Positions 18,156-28,138 are shown, counted from the first letter of the stretch. The stretch: 64,000 bases of DNA from RYN-230 sp963711705 (GCA_963711705.1 CAVQFM010000013.1:186001-250000), one strand, 5' to 3'. Notes: a model not told the origin generated them from the sequence alone. Made by a program: numbers and translations.

Positions 18156-20021
18156 ATGATGCCGCAGGGCTCCTCGTTCACCACCCGGCCGCAGCTCGCG
18201 GGCACGTTCGGCATGGTGGCGTCGACGCACTGGCTGGCCACCGGCGCCGGGATGGCGGTGCTGGAGGCGGGTGGCACCGCGTTCGACGCCGCCGCCGCGG
18301 CCGGCCTGGTGCTGCAGGTCGTCGAGCCGCACATGAACGGCATCGGCGGCGAGGTGCCGGTCATCGGCTACGCCGCGCCGGACGGCGGCACCGGGCCGGG
18401 CCGGGTTTTCGTGCTCGACGGCCAGGGCCCGGCGCCCGGCACTGCCACGCTGGAAGCGTTCAGTGATCTCGGTCTTGACCTGGTGCCGGGCAACGGCCTG
18501 CTCGCGGCGTGCGTGCCCGCGGCGTTCGGGACCTGGCTGCTGCTGGTGCAGCGGCACGGCCGGCTGCCGCTGCGCGAGGTGATGAAGTACGCGATCGGCT
18601 ACGCCCGGGACGGGTACCCGGTGGCGGCCGGGGTGAGCGCCGGGATCGCGGCCGCCGAGCCGCTGTTCCGCGAGTACTGGCCCACCTCGGCCGAGGTGTA
18701 CCTGGGCGGCGGCGTGCCCGCGGCCGGGTCCCGGTTCGCCAACCCGGCGCTGGCCGCGACCTACCAGCGGATCCTGGACGAGGCCGAGGCGGCGGGCCCC
18801 GGCCGGGAGCAGCAGATCGAGGCGGCCCGGCGGGCCTTCTACGAGGGGTTCGTGGCCGAGGCGATCGGCGCCTACCTGGCCCGCGCCGAGGTCATGGACC
18901 TGACCGGGCAGCGCAACCGGGGGCTGCTCAGCCCGGCCGACCTGGCCGCCTGGCGGGCCCGCCCGGAGGCCCCGGTGACCCTGGACTTCATGGGCCTCAC
19001 CGTGTGCAAGACCGGGCCCTGGGGCCAGGGCCCGGTGTTCCTCCAGCAACTGGCCCTGCTGGACGCGGCCGGGGTGGCGGGCCTGGCGCCGGGCAGCGCG
19101 GACTTCATGCACACCGTGGTGGAGTGCGCCAAGCTCGCGTTCGCCGACCGGGAGGCCTGGTACGGCGATCCCCGGTTCGCCGACGTGCCGCTCGGTGACC
19201 TGCTCTCCGCCAGCTACGCGGCGCAGCGGCTGGCCCTGGTGGACGGTACCGCCGCGGCCGGGCTGCGGCCGGGCCAGCCCGGCGGGCGGCTGCCCCGGCT
19301 GCCCGGCTACGTCACCGCGCCGCCGCCGGTCCCGGCGGGGGCGGTCGCGGCCGAGCCGACCGCGGAGGAGACCGGCGCGGGCGCCCGGCCGCGCTGGGAG
19401 CTGACCGGCCCGGGCGGCCGGGCGCTGGCCCGGGAAACCCCGGGGGATACCTGCCACCTCGACGTGGCCGACCGGTTCGGCAACATGGTGTCGGCCACGC
19501 CGAGCGGCGGCTGGCTGCAGAGCTCGCCGGTCATTCCCGGGCTCGGCTTCTGCCTGGGCACCCGGGCCCAGATGTTCACCCTGACCCCCGGCCTGCCCAA
19601 CACGCTGGCCCCGGGCAAGCGGCCGCGGACCACGCTCACGCCCAGCCTGGCGCTGCGCGGCGGGGAGCCCTATCTCGCGTTCGGCACCCCCGGCGGGGAT
19701 CAGCAGGACCAGTGGACGCTGGCGTTCTTCGTCAACCACGTGGCGTTCGGGATGAACCTGCAGGAAGCGATCGACGCCCCCGCGTTCCACACCAGGCACT
19801 TCCCGTCGTCGTTCTACCCGCGCGAGTCCGCGCCGCTGGCCATGGACGTGGAGGAGCGGGCCGGCCCGGAGGTGCTGGCCGCGCTGCGCGCCCGCGGGCA
19901 CCAGGTCACCGTGCGCCCGCCGTGGTCGCTGGGCCGGGTCAGCGCGGTGGCCCGGGACGGGGGGATGCTGTACGCGGCCGCGAACCCACGCGGCATGCAG
20001 GGCTACGCGGCAGGCCGCTGA
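18156..20021 (+). CDS. Gamma-glutamyltransferase family protein
   Basis: An Ntn-hydrolase of 621 residues that should self-cleave at Thr432 (GDTCHLDVADRFGNMVSAT matches the nucleophile motif TTHxSVVD). Other landmarks are STHWLATGAGMAVLEAGGTAFDAA at the start, the substrate-binding region WLQSSPVIPGLGF and RPRTTLTPSLAL. AGGAGA precedes ATG 18156. No signal peptide is evident, unlike secreted GGT, so it may be a cytosolic acylase or GGT-like hydrolase. Substrate not predictable. Confidence 0.9.
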   Translation: MMPQGSSFTTRPQLAGTFGMVASTHWLATGAGMAVLEAGGTAFDAAAAAGLVLQVVEPHMNGIGGEVPVIGYAAPDGGTGPGRVFVLDGQGPAPGTATLEAFSDLGLDLVPGNGLLAACVPAAFGTWLLLVQRHGRLPLREVMKYAIGYARDGYPVAAGVSAGIAAAEPLFREYWPTSAEVYLGGGVPAAGSRFANPALAATYQRILDEAEAAGPGREQQIEAARRAFYEGFVAEAIGAYLARAEVMDLTGQRNRGLLSPADLAAWRARPEAPVTLDFMGLTVCKTGPWGQGPVFLQQLALLDAAGVAGLAPGSADFMHTVVECAKLAFADREAWYGDPRFADVPLGDLLSASYAAQRLALVDGTAAAGLRPGQPGGRLPRLPGYVTAPPPVPAGAVAAEPTAEETGAGARPRWELTGPGGRALARETPGDTCHLDVADRFGNMVSATPSGGWLQSSPVIPGLGFCLGTRAQMFTLTPGLPNTLAPGKRPRTTLTPSLALRGGEPYLAFGTPGGDQQDQWTLAFFVNHVAFGMNLQEAIDAPAFHTRHFPSSFYPRESAPLAMDVEERAGPEVLAALRARGHQVTVRPPWSLGRVSAVARDGGMLYAAANPRGMQGYAAGR

Positions 20022-20067
20022 CCAGGCCGCGTGGCCCGCGCCGCCCGCCCGCGCTGGCCGGCCCGGC

Positions 20068-20685
20068 TCAGACCGGCAGGGCCAGGCCGCAGGCGAGCAC
20101 GGCGGCGACCGCCGCGGCCACCCGGAGCCACACCCCGGCCGCGCCGGAACCAGCCAACGGCAGCGCCGCCGACCCGGCCGCCAGCACCAGCAGGCCCAGG
20201 CCGGCCGCGAGCACCGGGGCCTGGCCGCGCAGCACGGCGGTGGCCTCGCCGCGCACCGTGGTGGACTCGGCCAGATGGGTGGCCAGCAGGTAGCCGGTAA
20301 GCGCGGCGCCGAGCACCGCGGTGTGCCAGGGCCGCGCCGGGTGCAGCAGTTCCAGGGCGAGCGCGCCGAGCACGGTGCCCTCGGCCCACGGCAGCTGGCG
20401 CAGCCGCAGCAGCGCCCAGCCGGCCACCCGGCCGGCCATCCCCGGGTAGCTGCCCGGCCCGGGCAGCGCCACCCGGGCCGTGCCGAGCTGGCCGATGCCC
20501 CCGGCCACGCACACCGCGGCCAGCGCGGTGATCAGCGGGGCCGCCGGGCCCGCCGGGCCGGCCGGGGCGGCGGCCCAGGCCACGCAGCCCGCGCCGAGCA
20601 GCCCGGCCACGGCGACCAGGCGGAGCACGCTGTGCCGCCACAGCATCCGCCAGGCCGGCTGCGCCTGCGGCCACTCGGCGCTCAT
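20068..20685 (-). CDS. Membrane protein of MoxR/DUF58 operon
   Basis: A 205-residue protein with about five hydrophobic helices and short charged loops, without recognised motifs. ATG 20685 overlaps the stop of the DUF58 gene as ATGA, making it the last gene of the five-gene MoxR operon. Its position and topology suggest a membrane accessory of that system. Confidence 0.72.
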   Translation of the reverse strand: MSAEWPQAQPAWRMLWRHSVLRLVAVAGLLGAGCVAWAAAPAGPAGPAAPLITALAAVCVAGGIGQLGTARVALPGPGSYPGMAGRVAGWALLRLRQLPWAEGTVLGALALELLHPARPWHTAVLGAALTGYLLATHLAESTTVRGEATAVLRGQAPVLAAGLGLLVLAAGSAALPLAGSGAAGVWLRVAAAVAAVLACGLALPV

Positions 20686-22010
20686 CGCCGGGTCACCATG
20701 ACCCGCCGGGTGTAGGGGGCGAGCGACAGGTCCAGGCTCTGCTCGCCGTCCCAGTGCGTGACCGGAATGCCCAGCTCGCGCAGGGAGAACCGGATGGCCT
20801 GCTGCTCCATCCGCCACATCCGCTGGGCCAGCCGGGCGTACCGGCCCCGGCCCACCGGTGGCTCCCCGGCCAGCACGTCGATGATCAGCACCGGGAAACC
20901 GCGCTGGCGCAGGTCACGCAGGGTCTCCACCAGCCGCGGGTCCATCAGCGGGGTGAACACCAGGATCAGCGCGCCGGGCGGCAGCGCCACCCGCGGCAGC
21001 CGGGAGAACCCGGTGTCCTGGCTCCAGTCCCGGTCCTGGGCCAGCATGGCCTCGGCGATCCGGTAGTACTGCCGCTGGCCCAGGCCGGGCACCAGCCACC
21101 GGGCGCGGTACCGGTAGGTGATGAAGCCCACCCGGTCCCGGGCGTTCAGGTAGGCCTGGGCGGCGGCGGCCGCGCCGCGCAGCGCGATGTCCACCACGCT
21201 CTGCCCCGGGTCGGCGTTCTCCCACGCCGTGTCGACCAGGATGACCACGTCCTGGGACCGTTCCGCCTGGAACGTGTTGACCTGGAGCCGCCCGCGCCGG
21301 GTGGTGGCCGGCCAGTTGATGCTGCGCTGCCGGTCGCCGGGCACGTACTCGCGGACCCCGCCGAACTCGGCGCCCTCGCCGGCCGCCCGGGCGGTGTGCT
21401 CACCGAGCCGGGTCGGCAGCCGGCTGAGCACCACCCGGGTCCGCTGGGTGGCCGGCCGCGGGTAGCAGTCCACCCGGGGCAGGCTCAGCTCCGCGCTGCC
21501 CTCGGCCAGCCGCCAGCGGTCGCGCAGGATGACCTGGGCGCTGCCGACCCGCCGCCGCCCCCACCGGGTGACCAGGAACGGCACGCTGACGGCCGGGCGG
21601 CCGGGCGGCGCGGCGGGCCCGGGCAGCGGCACGATGGCGTGCGCCGGGTGCAGCACCACCTGCACCGTGTGCTGGCCGGCGCCGCCGACCGACAGCGCCA
21701 CCGCGGACCGCTCGCCTTCGATCATCCGGGTCGCGGTCAGCCGGGCGGCCAGCCCGATCTGCGCCGGCCGCTGCCGGTGCCAGGTGGCCAGCAGCAGCAC
21801 CGCGGGGGCGGCCGCGCCCGCGAACTCGGGCCGCCCGGTCGCGATGGCGATCCCCAGCCCGGCCAGGGCCAGCGTGAGCAGCCGCCGGGCGTGCCGGGTC
21901 AGGCTCCAGCTCAACGGCCGGTTCGCCGCTGGCGCCGCCGCCTGCCTGCCCGGTTCACCGGGGGAACTGCCGGGGGCGGGATCGCCCGGCACCGGGAACG
22001 GGTCAGGCAT
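20682..22010 (-). CDS. DUF58 domain protein (vWA-like)
   Basis: The 442-residue protein has two N-terminal membrane helices, a beta-rich middle and the DUF58 signature EFGGVREYVPGD followed by INWPATTRRGRL, then the vWA-like core VVILVDTAWENADPG and LILVFTPLMD. The MIDAS Ser residues are partly replaced (DTAWE), as is usual in DUF58. DUF58 proteins pair with MoxR ATPases, here the upstream gene, which it overlaps by eight bases. A role in envelope-protein assembly or maturation is inferred. Confidence 0.9.
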   Translation of the reverse strand: MPDPFPVPGDPAPGSSPGEPGRQAAAPAANRPLSWSLTRHARRLLTLALAGLGIAIATGRPEFAGAAAPAVLLLATWHRQRPAQIGLAARLTATRMIEGERSAVALSVGGAGQHTVQVVLHPAHAIVPLPGPAAPPGRPAVSVPFLVTRWGRRRVGSAQVILRDRWRLAEGSAELSLPRVDCYPRPATQRTRVVLSRLPTRLGEHTARAAGEGAEFGGVREYVPGDRQRSINWPATTRRGRLQVNTFQAERSQDVVILVDTAWENADPGQSVVDIALRGAAAAAQAYLNARDRVGFITYRYRARWLVPGLGQRQYYRIAEAMLAQDRDWSQDTGFSRLPRVALPPGALILVFTPLMDPRLVETLRDLRQRGFPVLIIDVLAGEPPVGRGRYARLAQRMWRMEQQAIRFSLRELGIPVTHWDGEQSLDLSLAPYTRRVMVTRR

Positions 22011-22995
22011 GGGCGGCGGACGGGGCCGATGGATCGGTGCGCGGGGTCGGCACCGCGGCCAGCAGGTTGGCGACCACGTCGTCCGGCCTGACCTGGCGGA
22101 CCCACAGCTCGGGCCGCAGGGTGATCCGGTGGGCCAGGGCGGGCACGGCCACGTTCTTGATGTCGTCCGGGATCACGTAGTCGCGCAGCTGGAGCAGGGC
22201 CTGGCCGCGGGCCAGCTGCATGATGGCCAGCCCGCCGCGCGGGCTCGCGCCGACCTGGATCTGCTGGTGCCCCCGGGTGGCCCGGACCAGCGCGACCACG
22301 TACTCGACCAGGTCGGCCGAGATCTGCACGTCCTCCAGGGAGGCGCGCATGGCGAGCAGTTCGCTGGCGTCGGTGACCTGGTCCAGCGTGGCGTCCTCGG
22401 CCCGCCGGTCCAGCCGCCGCTGGAGCATCGCGGCTTCCTCGGCCGGGTCCAGGTAGCCGAGCCGCAGCCGCAGCAGGAACCGGTCCAGCTGGGCTTCGGG
22501 CAGCTCGTAGGTGCCCTCGTACTCGATCGGGTTGTCGGTGGCCAGCACCACGAACGGCTGGGGCAGCGGCCGGGTCTGCCCGTCCATGCTGACCTGGCCC
22601 TCGCCCATCGCCTCCAGCAGCGCCGCCTGCGTCTTGGGTGGGGTGCGGTTGATCTCGTCGGCCAGCAGCAGCTGGGTGAACACCGGCCCGGGCCGGAACC
22701 GCATCTCCCCGGTCCGCTGGTCGTACATGGGCGCGCCGACCACGTCGGAGGGCAGCAGGTCCGGGGTGAACTGGATCCGCGCGAAGTCCAGGCCGAGCAC
22801 CCGGGCGAACGACCGGGCGATCAGCGTCTTGCCCAGCCCGGGCAGGTCTTCGAGCAGGATGTGCCCGCCAGCCAGGATGCCGACCATGACCAGCTCCAGG
22901 GCGCGCCGGTGGCCGACCACCGCCCGCTGCACCTCGGCCAGCACCCGGGTGCACCGCTGGGCGGTCTCGTCCGCGGTCAGGGTGATGTCAGTCAC
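22003..22995 (-). CDS. MoxR family AAA+ ATPase (DUF58/DUF4129 type)
   Basis: A 330-residue MoxR ATPase: Walker A LEDLPGLGKT, Walker B LLADEINRTPPKTQAALLEAM, sensor 1 VLATDNPIEYEGTY and the lid with PEAQLDRFLLR. MoxR proteins act as chaperones that load metals or remodel vWA partners. GTG 22995 overlaps the upstream stop (GTGA) and the 3' end overlaps the DUF58 gene, so stoichiometric expression is likely. Confidence 0.95.
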   Translation of the reverse strand: MTDITLTADETAQRCTRVLAEVQRAVVGHRRALELVMVGILAGGHILLEDLPGLGKTLIARSFARVLGLDFARIQFTPDLLPSDVVGAPMYDQRTGEMRFRPGPVFTQLLLADEINRTPPKTQAALLEAMGEGQVSMDGQTRPLPQPFVVLATDNPIEYEGTYELPEAQLDRFLLRLRLGYLDPAEEAAMLQRRLDRRAEDATLDQVTDASELLAMRASLEDVQISADLVEYVVALVRATRGHQQIQVGASPRGGLAIMQLARGQALLQLRDYVIPDDIKNVAVPALAHRITLRPELWVRQVRPDDVVANLLAAVPTPRTDPSAPSAAHA

Positions 22996-23702
22996 AGGCG
23001 CTCCAATCGGTCGAGGAGGCGGGCCAGCGTCCGGTAGGGGATACCCGGCTGGTCCTGGCTGCGGCCCGGGTGCCCGGGGGCGCGGCCCGGGCCGGGGGGC
23101 GAAGCCGGGGCCGGGGCCGGCCGGGCCGGGTCGATCCACCACCACAGCCCGTCGTTGGCCGGGCGGCCGCCGGTGAACACCTGCCGCGCCTGCGCCGGGT
23201 CGTCGTACAGGCTGATGCCGTGCCGCTCGGCCAGCCGCGAGGCCAGCAGGTTCTCCAGCTGGCGGCGCAGCCCCGCCTCATAGGCCGGCATCGAGGCCTG
23301 CGCGTCGGCCAGCCGGGACTGCCGGCGCCACAGCCCGGAGAACGAGGACAGCACGGGCGCGGGCACCGCCGGGTCCGGGCCGCTGACGTCCTCACCGGCG
23401 GCCGGCAGCGGCGCGGGCCGCACCAGGCCGCGCAGCACGGCCAGCGCGCAGACCGCGCTGATCACCACGACCACGGCGACCGCGCGCGCCCCGGCCAGCG
23501 CGTAGCCCGCGGCGGCGGCCACCGCCACCAGGGCCGCGGTGATGATGATCTCCGGGACGGCGCCGCGCCAGCCCGCACCGGGCCAGCCGGTGCCGCCCGG
23601 CCCCGCTGGGCCCGGATCAGTGCCGTCCGGGCCAGTGCTGTCCAGGCCGGTGCGGCCCGGGCTGGGACCACCCGGGCCAGCGCCGGCCGCGGGCCCGGTC
23701 AC
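22992..23702 (-). CDS. Membrane protein of MoxR operon with PG-rich ends
   Basis: A 236-residue protein with a Gly/Pro-rich N-terminus, two membrane helices at about residues 48-95 (PEIIITAALVAVAAAAGYAL and next) and a cytosolic helical part with RRQLENLLASRLAERHGIS. Such DUF-less proteins occur between MoxR and DUF4129 genes in many actinobacteria. Both ends overlap neighbours as GTGA. Function unknown beyond membership in this complex. Confidence 0.75.
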   Translation of the reverse strand: MTGPAAGAGPGGPSPGRTGLDSTGPDGTDPGPAGPGGTGWPGAGWRGAVPEIIITAALVAVAAAAGYALAGARAVAVVVVISAVCALAVLRGLVRPAPLPAAGEDVSGPDPAVPAPVLSSFSGLWRRQSRLADAQASMPAYEAGLRRQLENLLASRLAERHGISLYDDPAQARQVFTGGRPANDGLWWWIDPARPAPAPASPPGPGRAPGHPGRSQDQPGIPYRTLARLLDRLERL

Positions 23703-24646
23703 GGCCGTCCGCCCAGGTCGGCGGCGAGCTGCCGCAGAGCGCGCTCGGCCGCGGTGCGCTGCGCGGCCGTCATCTCGTGCCCGGAGAACCTGGCCTCATA
23801 GAACAGCCCGGTCAGCTGCCCGGCCGCCGATCCGCGGACCACGCCGTCCGCCGCCGCCCGGGCCAGGAACTCGCCCGGGGTGTCCGCCTCGGTCCGGGTC
23901 GCGCCGGCCGCGGCCAGGCTGCCCTGCATGGCCACGTAGCACGCGATGATCGCGGCCCGGGTGCCACCGGGCCCGGCCAGCGCGCGCTGGCCCGAGGCCA
24001 CTGCCTCCCGGAGCCCGGCCCGGTCCTGGTCGTCATCGGCCAGCGACGCCTCCGGGGGCAGTTCACCGGCGCTGCGCAGGCGCCGGCGCAGCAGCACCAC
24101 GCAGGCCACGATCGCGGCGGCCAGGGCCAGGCTGAGCAGCGCGTAGAACACCTCGGCGACCGGCAGGTTCAGGGCGGCCGGGGGATGCGGGCGGGCGGTG
24201 ACCGTCGGCCGCAGCCGCGGCGGCACGCTGCGGCCGGGCAGCGGCCGGGGCGGCTGGATCCGGCCGCGCAGCCGGGCCGACGCCAGCAGCGCCACCGGGA
24301 TCGTGATGAGCGCGGCCAGCAGCACGCCGCGCAGCACCTGGCGCAGCCGGCCGGCCAGGAAGTCATCCGGTGCCCGGTGGCCGCGCACCAGCACCGCGGC
24401 CAGCAGGCCGGCCAGGACGATCTCCGCCGCGATGCCGATGGCGATGCCGTCCCGCTGGTACGGGCCGCTCCAGCCGGGCCGGGCCAGGCCGCCGCGCAGC
24501 CCGACCAGGACCAGGACGACCAGCAGCGCGGCCAGCACGACCCTGGCCAGCACGGGCTGCGCTCCGGTGCTCCCGGCCCCGGTGCTGGGCACCTGGGTGC
24601 TGCTGTCCCTGGCGCGCTGGGGCGCTGCCGACTCCCTGCTGGTCAT
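23699..24646 (-). CDS. DUF4129 domain membrane protein
   Basis: A 315-residue protein with three to four membrane helices and a C-terminal DUF4129 domain (RAAIIACYVAMQGSLAAAG, TPGEFLARAAADGVV, LTGLFYEARFSGHEMT), the usual partner of MoxR/DUF58 systems. It is the first gene of the operon. ATG 24646 is preferred; GTG 24670 is in frame eight codons upstream. Neither has a strong ribosome-binding site. Confidence 0.85.
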   Translation of the reverse strand: MTSRESAAPQRARDSSTQVPSTGAGSTGAQPVLARVVLAALLVVLVLVGLRGGLARPGWSGPYQRDGIAIGIAAEIVLAGLLAAVLVRGHRAPDDFLAGRLRQVLRGVLLAALITIPVALLASARLRGRIQPPRPLPGRSVPPRLRPTVTARPHPPAALNLPVAEVFYALLSLALAAAIVACVVLLRRRLRSAGELPPEASLADDDQDRAGLREAVASGQRALAGPGGTRAAIIACYVAMQGSLAAAGATRTEADTPGEFLARAAADGVVRGSAAGQLTGLFYEARFSGHEMTAAQRTAAERALRQLAADLGGRP

Positions 24647-24746
24647 GGTGTCCAGATCGCTGCCAGCCACTGCCCGGCCGGGTGTGCCCGGTGACCGGTG
24701 GGGGCTGTCCGGTGGTTTCTACCGAACCCTACTCGGGCCCCGGCCG

Positions 24747-25418
24747 CTAGGCCGGGGTGGCCAGGCCGGCCTGATAAGCGAGGATGACCAGGTGCACGCG
24801 GTCCCGGGCGTCGAGCTTGGTCAGCAGGTGGCCGACGTGCGTCTTGGTCGTCGCCGGGCTGATGTCCAGCCGCTGGGCGATCTCGGTGTTGGACAGGCCG
24901 CTGGCCACCAGGGCCAGCACCTCACGCTCCCGCGCGGTGATCGCGTCCAGGGTGCCCCGCCCGGGCTGGGCCGCGGGCCTGGCCGCCGGCCGCCGGGCGA
25001 ACTCCTCGACCAGGCGGCGGGTCACGCTCGGGGCCAGCAGCGCGTCGCCCGCGGCGACCACCCGGATCGCGGTGATCAGCTCGCCCGGCGAGATGCTCTT
25101 CAGCAGGAAGCCGCTGGCCCCGGCGCGCAGCGCCGAGTACACGTACTCGTCCAGGTCGAACGTGGTCAGGATGAGCACGCGCACCGCGCTGGTGCCCGCC
25201 GACTTGGTGATCTGCCGGGTCGCCTCGATGCCGTCCATTACCGGCATCCGGACGTCCATCAGCACCACGTCGGGATGGTGCCGCCGGGCCTGCTCGACGG
25301 CTTCCTGGCCGGTGCCGGCCTCGCCCACCACGCAGAACCCGGGGGTGGCCGCGACGATGCCGCGGAATCCGGCCCGGACCAGGGCCTGGTCGTCGGCGAC
25401 CAGCACGCGCAGGGTCAT
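24747..25418 (-). CDS. Response regulator, NarL/LuxR type
   Basis: A 223-residue regulator: receiver with VADDQA, phospho-acceptor Asp55 in VLMDVRMPVMDG, TTFD and LLKSI, then a LuxR HTH (ITAREREVLALVASGLSNTEIA, KTHVGHLLTKLDARDR). ATG 25418 overlaps the kinase stop as ATGA, so kinase and regulator are co-translated. The divergent ABC transporter cluster starting at 27113 is the obvious candidate target. Confidence 0.94.
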   Translation of the reverse strand: MTLRVLVADDQALVRAGFRGIVAATPGFCVVGEAGTGQEAVEQARRHHPDVVLMDVRMPVMDGIEATRQITKSAGTSAVRVLILTTFDLDEYVYSALRAGASGFLLKSISPGELITAIRVVAAGDALLAPSVTRRLVEEFARRPAARPAAQPGRGTLDAITAREREVLALVASGLSNTEIAQRLDISPATTKTHVGHLLTKLDARDRVHLVILAYQAGLATPA

Positions 25419-26896
25419 GAGGTGAGGCCAGCCAGCGGCAGCCGGGCGCGGACCATGAACCCGCCCTCGGGGCGCGGCCCGGCGGTGAACTCGCCGCCGC
25501 ACAGGCTGACCCGCTCGCGCATGCCGATGATGCCGTGCCCGGCCCGCGGCTCCGGGCTGGCCAGCACCCGGCTGGCGGGCGCCGGGCTGGCCGCGGCGGC
25601 CAGCGGCGGGCCGGATGATCCGGGGCGGGGGACGGCGGGGGAACCGGCCGCCGGGCGCGGCCCGTTGCCGCTCACCAGCCGCGCCCCGGCGCCCGCCAGC
25701 ACACCCGCTGGGGTGCCCACCCGCGCCGCCGGGCCGTCGTCGAGGACCTTGACCAGCAGGAAGCTGGCGCCGTAGTGCAGCACGACGTGGCAGCTGTCCG
25801 CCCCGGAGTGCTTGACCACGTTGGTCAGCGCCTCCTGCACGATGCGGAACGCGGACAGGTCCAGCCCGGTGGGCAGCGCGCGCACCCGCCCGGTCCGCTC
25901 GACCGTCACCTTGACCCCGGCCCCGGCGGTCCGCTCGACCAGCCGGTCCAGGCTGGCCAGCCCGGGTGCGGGCGCCAGCGGGGCCGGCGGCCGGGCCGGG
26001 TGGCCCGCCCCGGCCCCGGCCCGGTCCGCCTGGGCCGGCCCCGCCGCTGGCCGCAGCCGCAGCAGCCGGGCCGGGGACAGCCCGGTGCTGCCCGGCCCGG
26101 CCGTGGGCGGGCCAGCCGACGGGGACAGCTCGGCGTCCTGCTGGCGCAGCACGCACAGCATCCGCTGCATCTCGCCCAGCGCTTCCCGGCTGACCGACTG
26201 GATCGCGCCGAGCGCGGCCCGGGCCTCGCCGGGCTGGCTGTCGAACACGTACTCACCGAAGCCGGCCTGCACGGTGACCACGGTCATGCTGTGCGCCACC
26301 ACGTCGTGCAGTTCCCGGGCGATGCGCAGCCGCTCCCGGGTGACCGCGTCGCTGGCCGCCCGGTCGCGCAGGTGCGCGAGGTGCGTCCGCCGTTGCTGCA
26401 CCGCGTAGCCGACCATCCAGAAGATGGTCAGCACCAGGCCGACGCCCACCGCGTTGCCCGAGCCGACCCCGCTGAAGTGCAGCGCGATGCCCTGGACGAC
26501 GAGCAGGGCCAGCGCGGCGGCCAGCCCGGCCACCGCGATCGTGCGGCGGCCGGTGGACGCCACCAGATACAGCACCACGCCCAGCGGGAGGAACGGGCCG
26601 CGGGTGATCGCACCACCGAGGATCAGCGTCACCGCGCAGGCGGCCAGCACCAGGAGCAGGGCCTGGGCCGGCGCCCGGCGCCTGATCGCCACGGGCAGGG
26701 ACAGCCCGATGGCCAGCAGCAGCAGCAGCGGCCACCCGGGCGTGACCAGCCTGCGGCCGTCGAACCCGGTGCCGGATCTGGACTGGAACAGCATGCCGAA
26801 GATGATGACCGCGCACCCGGCGGCGACGGCGTAGTCCAGCGCTACCCAGAGGCGCCGTAGCCGCGCGGTCAGCGGTGCCCTGAGTTCTCCGCTCAC
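25415..26896 (-). CDS. Sensor histidine kinase, DesK/LiaS-like
   Basis: Residues 1-170 hold five to six membrane helices with hardly any extracytoplasmic loop, the mark of an intramembrane-sensing kinase. HisKA_3 H-box: RIARELHDVVAHSMTVV. The ATPase domain (RIVQEALTNVVKHSG, GHGIIGMRERVSLCGG) is split by two Ala/Pro/Gly-rich inserts, lengthening the protein to 493 residues. Intramembrane kinases often control neighbouring ABC exporters, as here. Start GTG 26896 is the only good in-frame choice. Confidence 0.92.
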   Translation of the reverse strand: MSGELRAPLTARLRRLWVALDYAVAAGCAVIIFGMLFQSRSGTGFDGRRLVTPGWPLLLLLAIGLSLPVAIRRRAPAQALLLVLAACAVTLILGGAITRGPFLPLGVVLYLVASTGRRTIAVAGLAAALALLVVQGIALHFSGVGSGNAVGVGLVLTIFWMVGYAVQQRRTHLAHLRDRAASDAVTRERLRIARELHDVVAHSMTVVTVQAGFGEYVFDSQPGEARAALGAIQSVSREALGEMQRMLCVLRQQDAELSPSAGPPTAGPGSTGLSPARLLRLRPAAGPAQADRAGAGAGHPARPPAPLAPAPGLASLDRLVERTAGAGVKVTVERTGRVRALPTGLDLSAFRIVQEALTNVVKHSGADSCHVVLHYGASFLLVKVLDDGPAARVGTPAGVLAGAGARLVSGNGPRPAAGSPAVPRPGSSGPPLAAAASPAPASRVLASPEPRAGHGIIGMRERVSLCGGEFTAGPRPEGGFMVRARLPLAGLTS

Positions 26897-27112
26897 CCGT
26901 CCACCGTAACGCCGCAGGCCCGCCGGGGGCGTCCGCCCTGAGTCGTAGGCTGCCGGGCGGATCCCAGGTCCGGCCGGGGGCGCACCGCGCCCCAGCCCGC
27001 CCGGAAAAGCCGTTCCCAGGGATGATGACGCGGCCCCGGCCGGGCGGCATGCTGGTAGCCCACTGACACGCCGGTCGGCGGAACCGCACCGGAGACGAGG
27101 GCTGGGGACATC

Positions 27113-28138
27113 GTGACCGCTCAACTGCCGCTGCGGGCCGGGCCGCCCGGCGGGCCCGCCCCGCGGGCCGGGCCCGGGACGGCCGTGATCGAGACGTCGG
27201 CGCTCACCAAGCGCTACCCGGGCGCGGTGACCGCGCTGGACGGGCTGACCGTCACGGTCGAGCCGGGCATCACCGGGCTGGTCGGCGCGAACGGCGCGGG
27301 CAAGTCCACGCTCATCAAGATCCTGCTCGGCCTGCTGCCGCCCAGCAGCGGGCAGGCGGCCGTGCTCGGCCTGGACACCACGCGCGAGGCGACGGCGATC
27401 AGGACCCGGTGCGGCTACATGCCCGAGCACGACTGCCTGCCGCCGGACGTCACCGCGACCGAGTTCGTCACGCACCTGGGCCGGATGTCCGGGCTGCCGC
27501 CGACCGCGGCCAAGGAGCGGGCGGCCGAGTCGCTGCGGCACGTCGGCCTGTACGAGGAGCGGTACCGGCAGATCGGCACCTACTCGACCGGGATGAAGCA
27601 GCGGGTCAAGCTGGCCCAGGCCCTGGTCGGGGACCCGGGACTGATGCTGCTCGACGAGCCGACGATCGGGCTCGACCCGCCCGGCCGGGCCGCCATGCTC
27701 GACCTGGTCAGCCGGATCGGCACCGAGTTCGGCATCTCGGTCCTGGTGTCCTCGCACCTGCTCGGCGAGATCGAGCAGATCTGCGATCACCTGATCGCCA
27801 TCGACGGCGGGCGGCTGCTGCGGGCCGACAGCATGACCAGCTTCACCCAGGTGAGCCAGGTGCTGGTGGTCGAGGTGGACGAGGGCCGCGAGGACCTGGC
27901 CGCGGAACTGGCCGCCCGCGGGCTGGCCCCCCGGCCGGACGGGCGGGCGCTGCTCGTCCAGATCGGCTCCGATGCCACTTACGACCAGGTCCGCGACGCG
28001 GTCGCCGACCTGGGCCTGCCGCTGCACCGGCTGGAGCAGCGGCGCCGCCGGGTGGAGGAACTGTTCCGCGGCGACGGGGACGACCAGGGCGCGGCGGCCG
28101 CCGCGCCGCCGGGCGGGGAGGCGCACGATGACCGCTGA
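27113..28138 (+). CDS. ABC transporter ATP-binding protein (first of pair)
   Basis: A 341-residue ABC-2-type ATPase: Walker A VGANGAGKST, Q-loop region YMPEHD, signature YSTGMKQR, Walker B LMLLDEPTIGLDP and switch His in VSSHLLGEI. The C-terminal 80 residues form the usual regulatory extension. It leads a four-gene cluster (ATPase, permease, ATPase, permease) divergent from the two-component system and overlaps the permease start. Export of a lipid-like or peptide antibiotic substrate is typical for this type, but the substrate is unknown. Confidence 0.95.
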   Translation: MTAQLPLRAGPPGGPAPRAGPGTAVIETSALTKRYPGAVTALDGLTVTVEPGITGLVGANGAGKSTLIKILLGLLPPSSGQAAVLGLDTTREATAIRTRCGYMPEHDCLPPDVTATEFVTHLGRMSGLPPTAAKERAAESLRHVGLYEERYRQIGTYSTGMKQRVKLAQALVGDPGLMLLDEPTIGLDPPGRAAMLDLVSRIGTEFGISVLVSSHLLGEIEQICDHLIAIDGGRLLRADSMTSFTQVSQVLVVEVDEGREDLAAELAARGLAPRPDGRALLVQIGSDATYDQVRDAVADLGLPLHRLEQRRRRVEELFRGDGDDQGAAAAAPPGGEAHDDR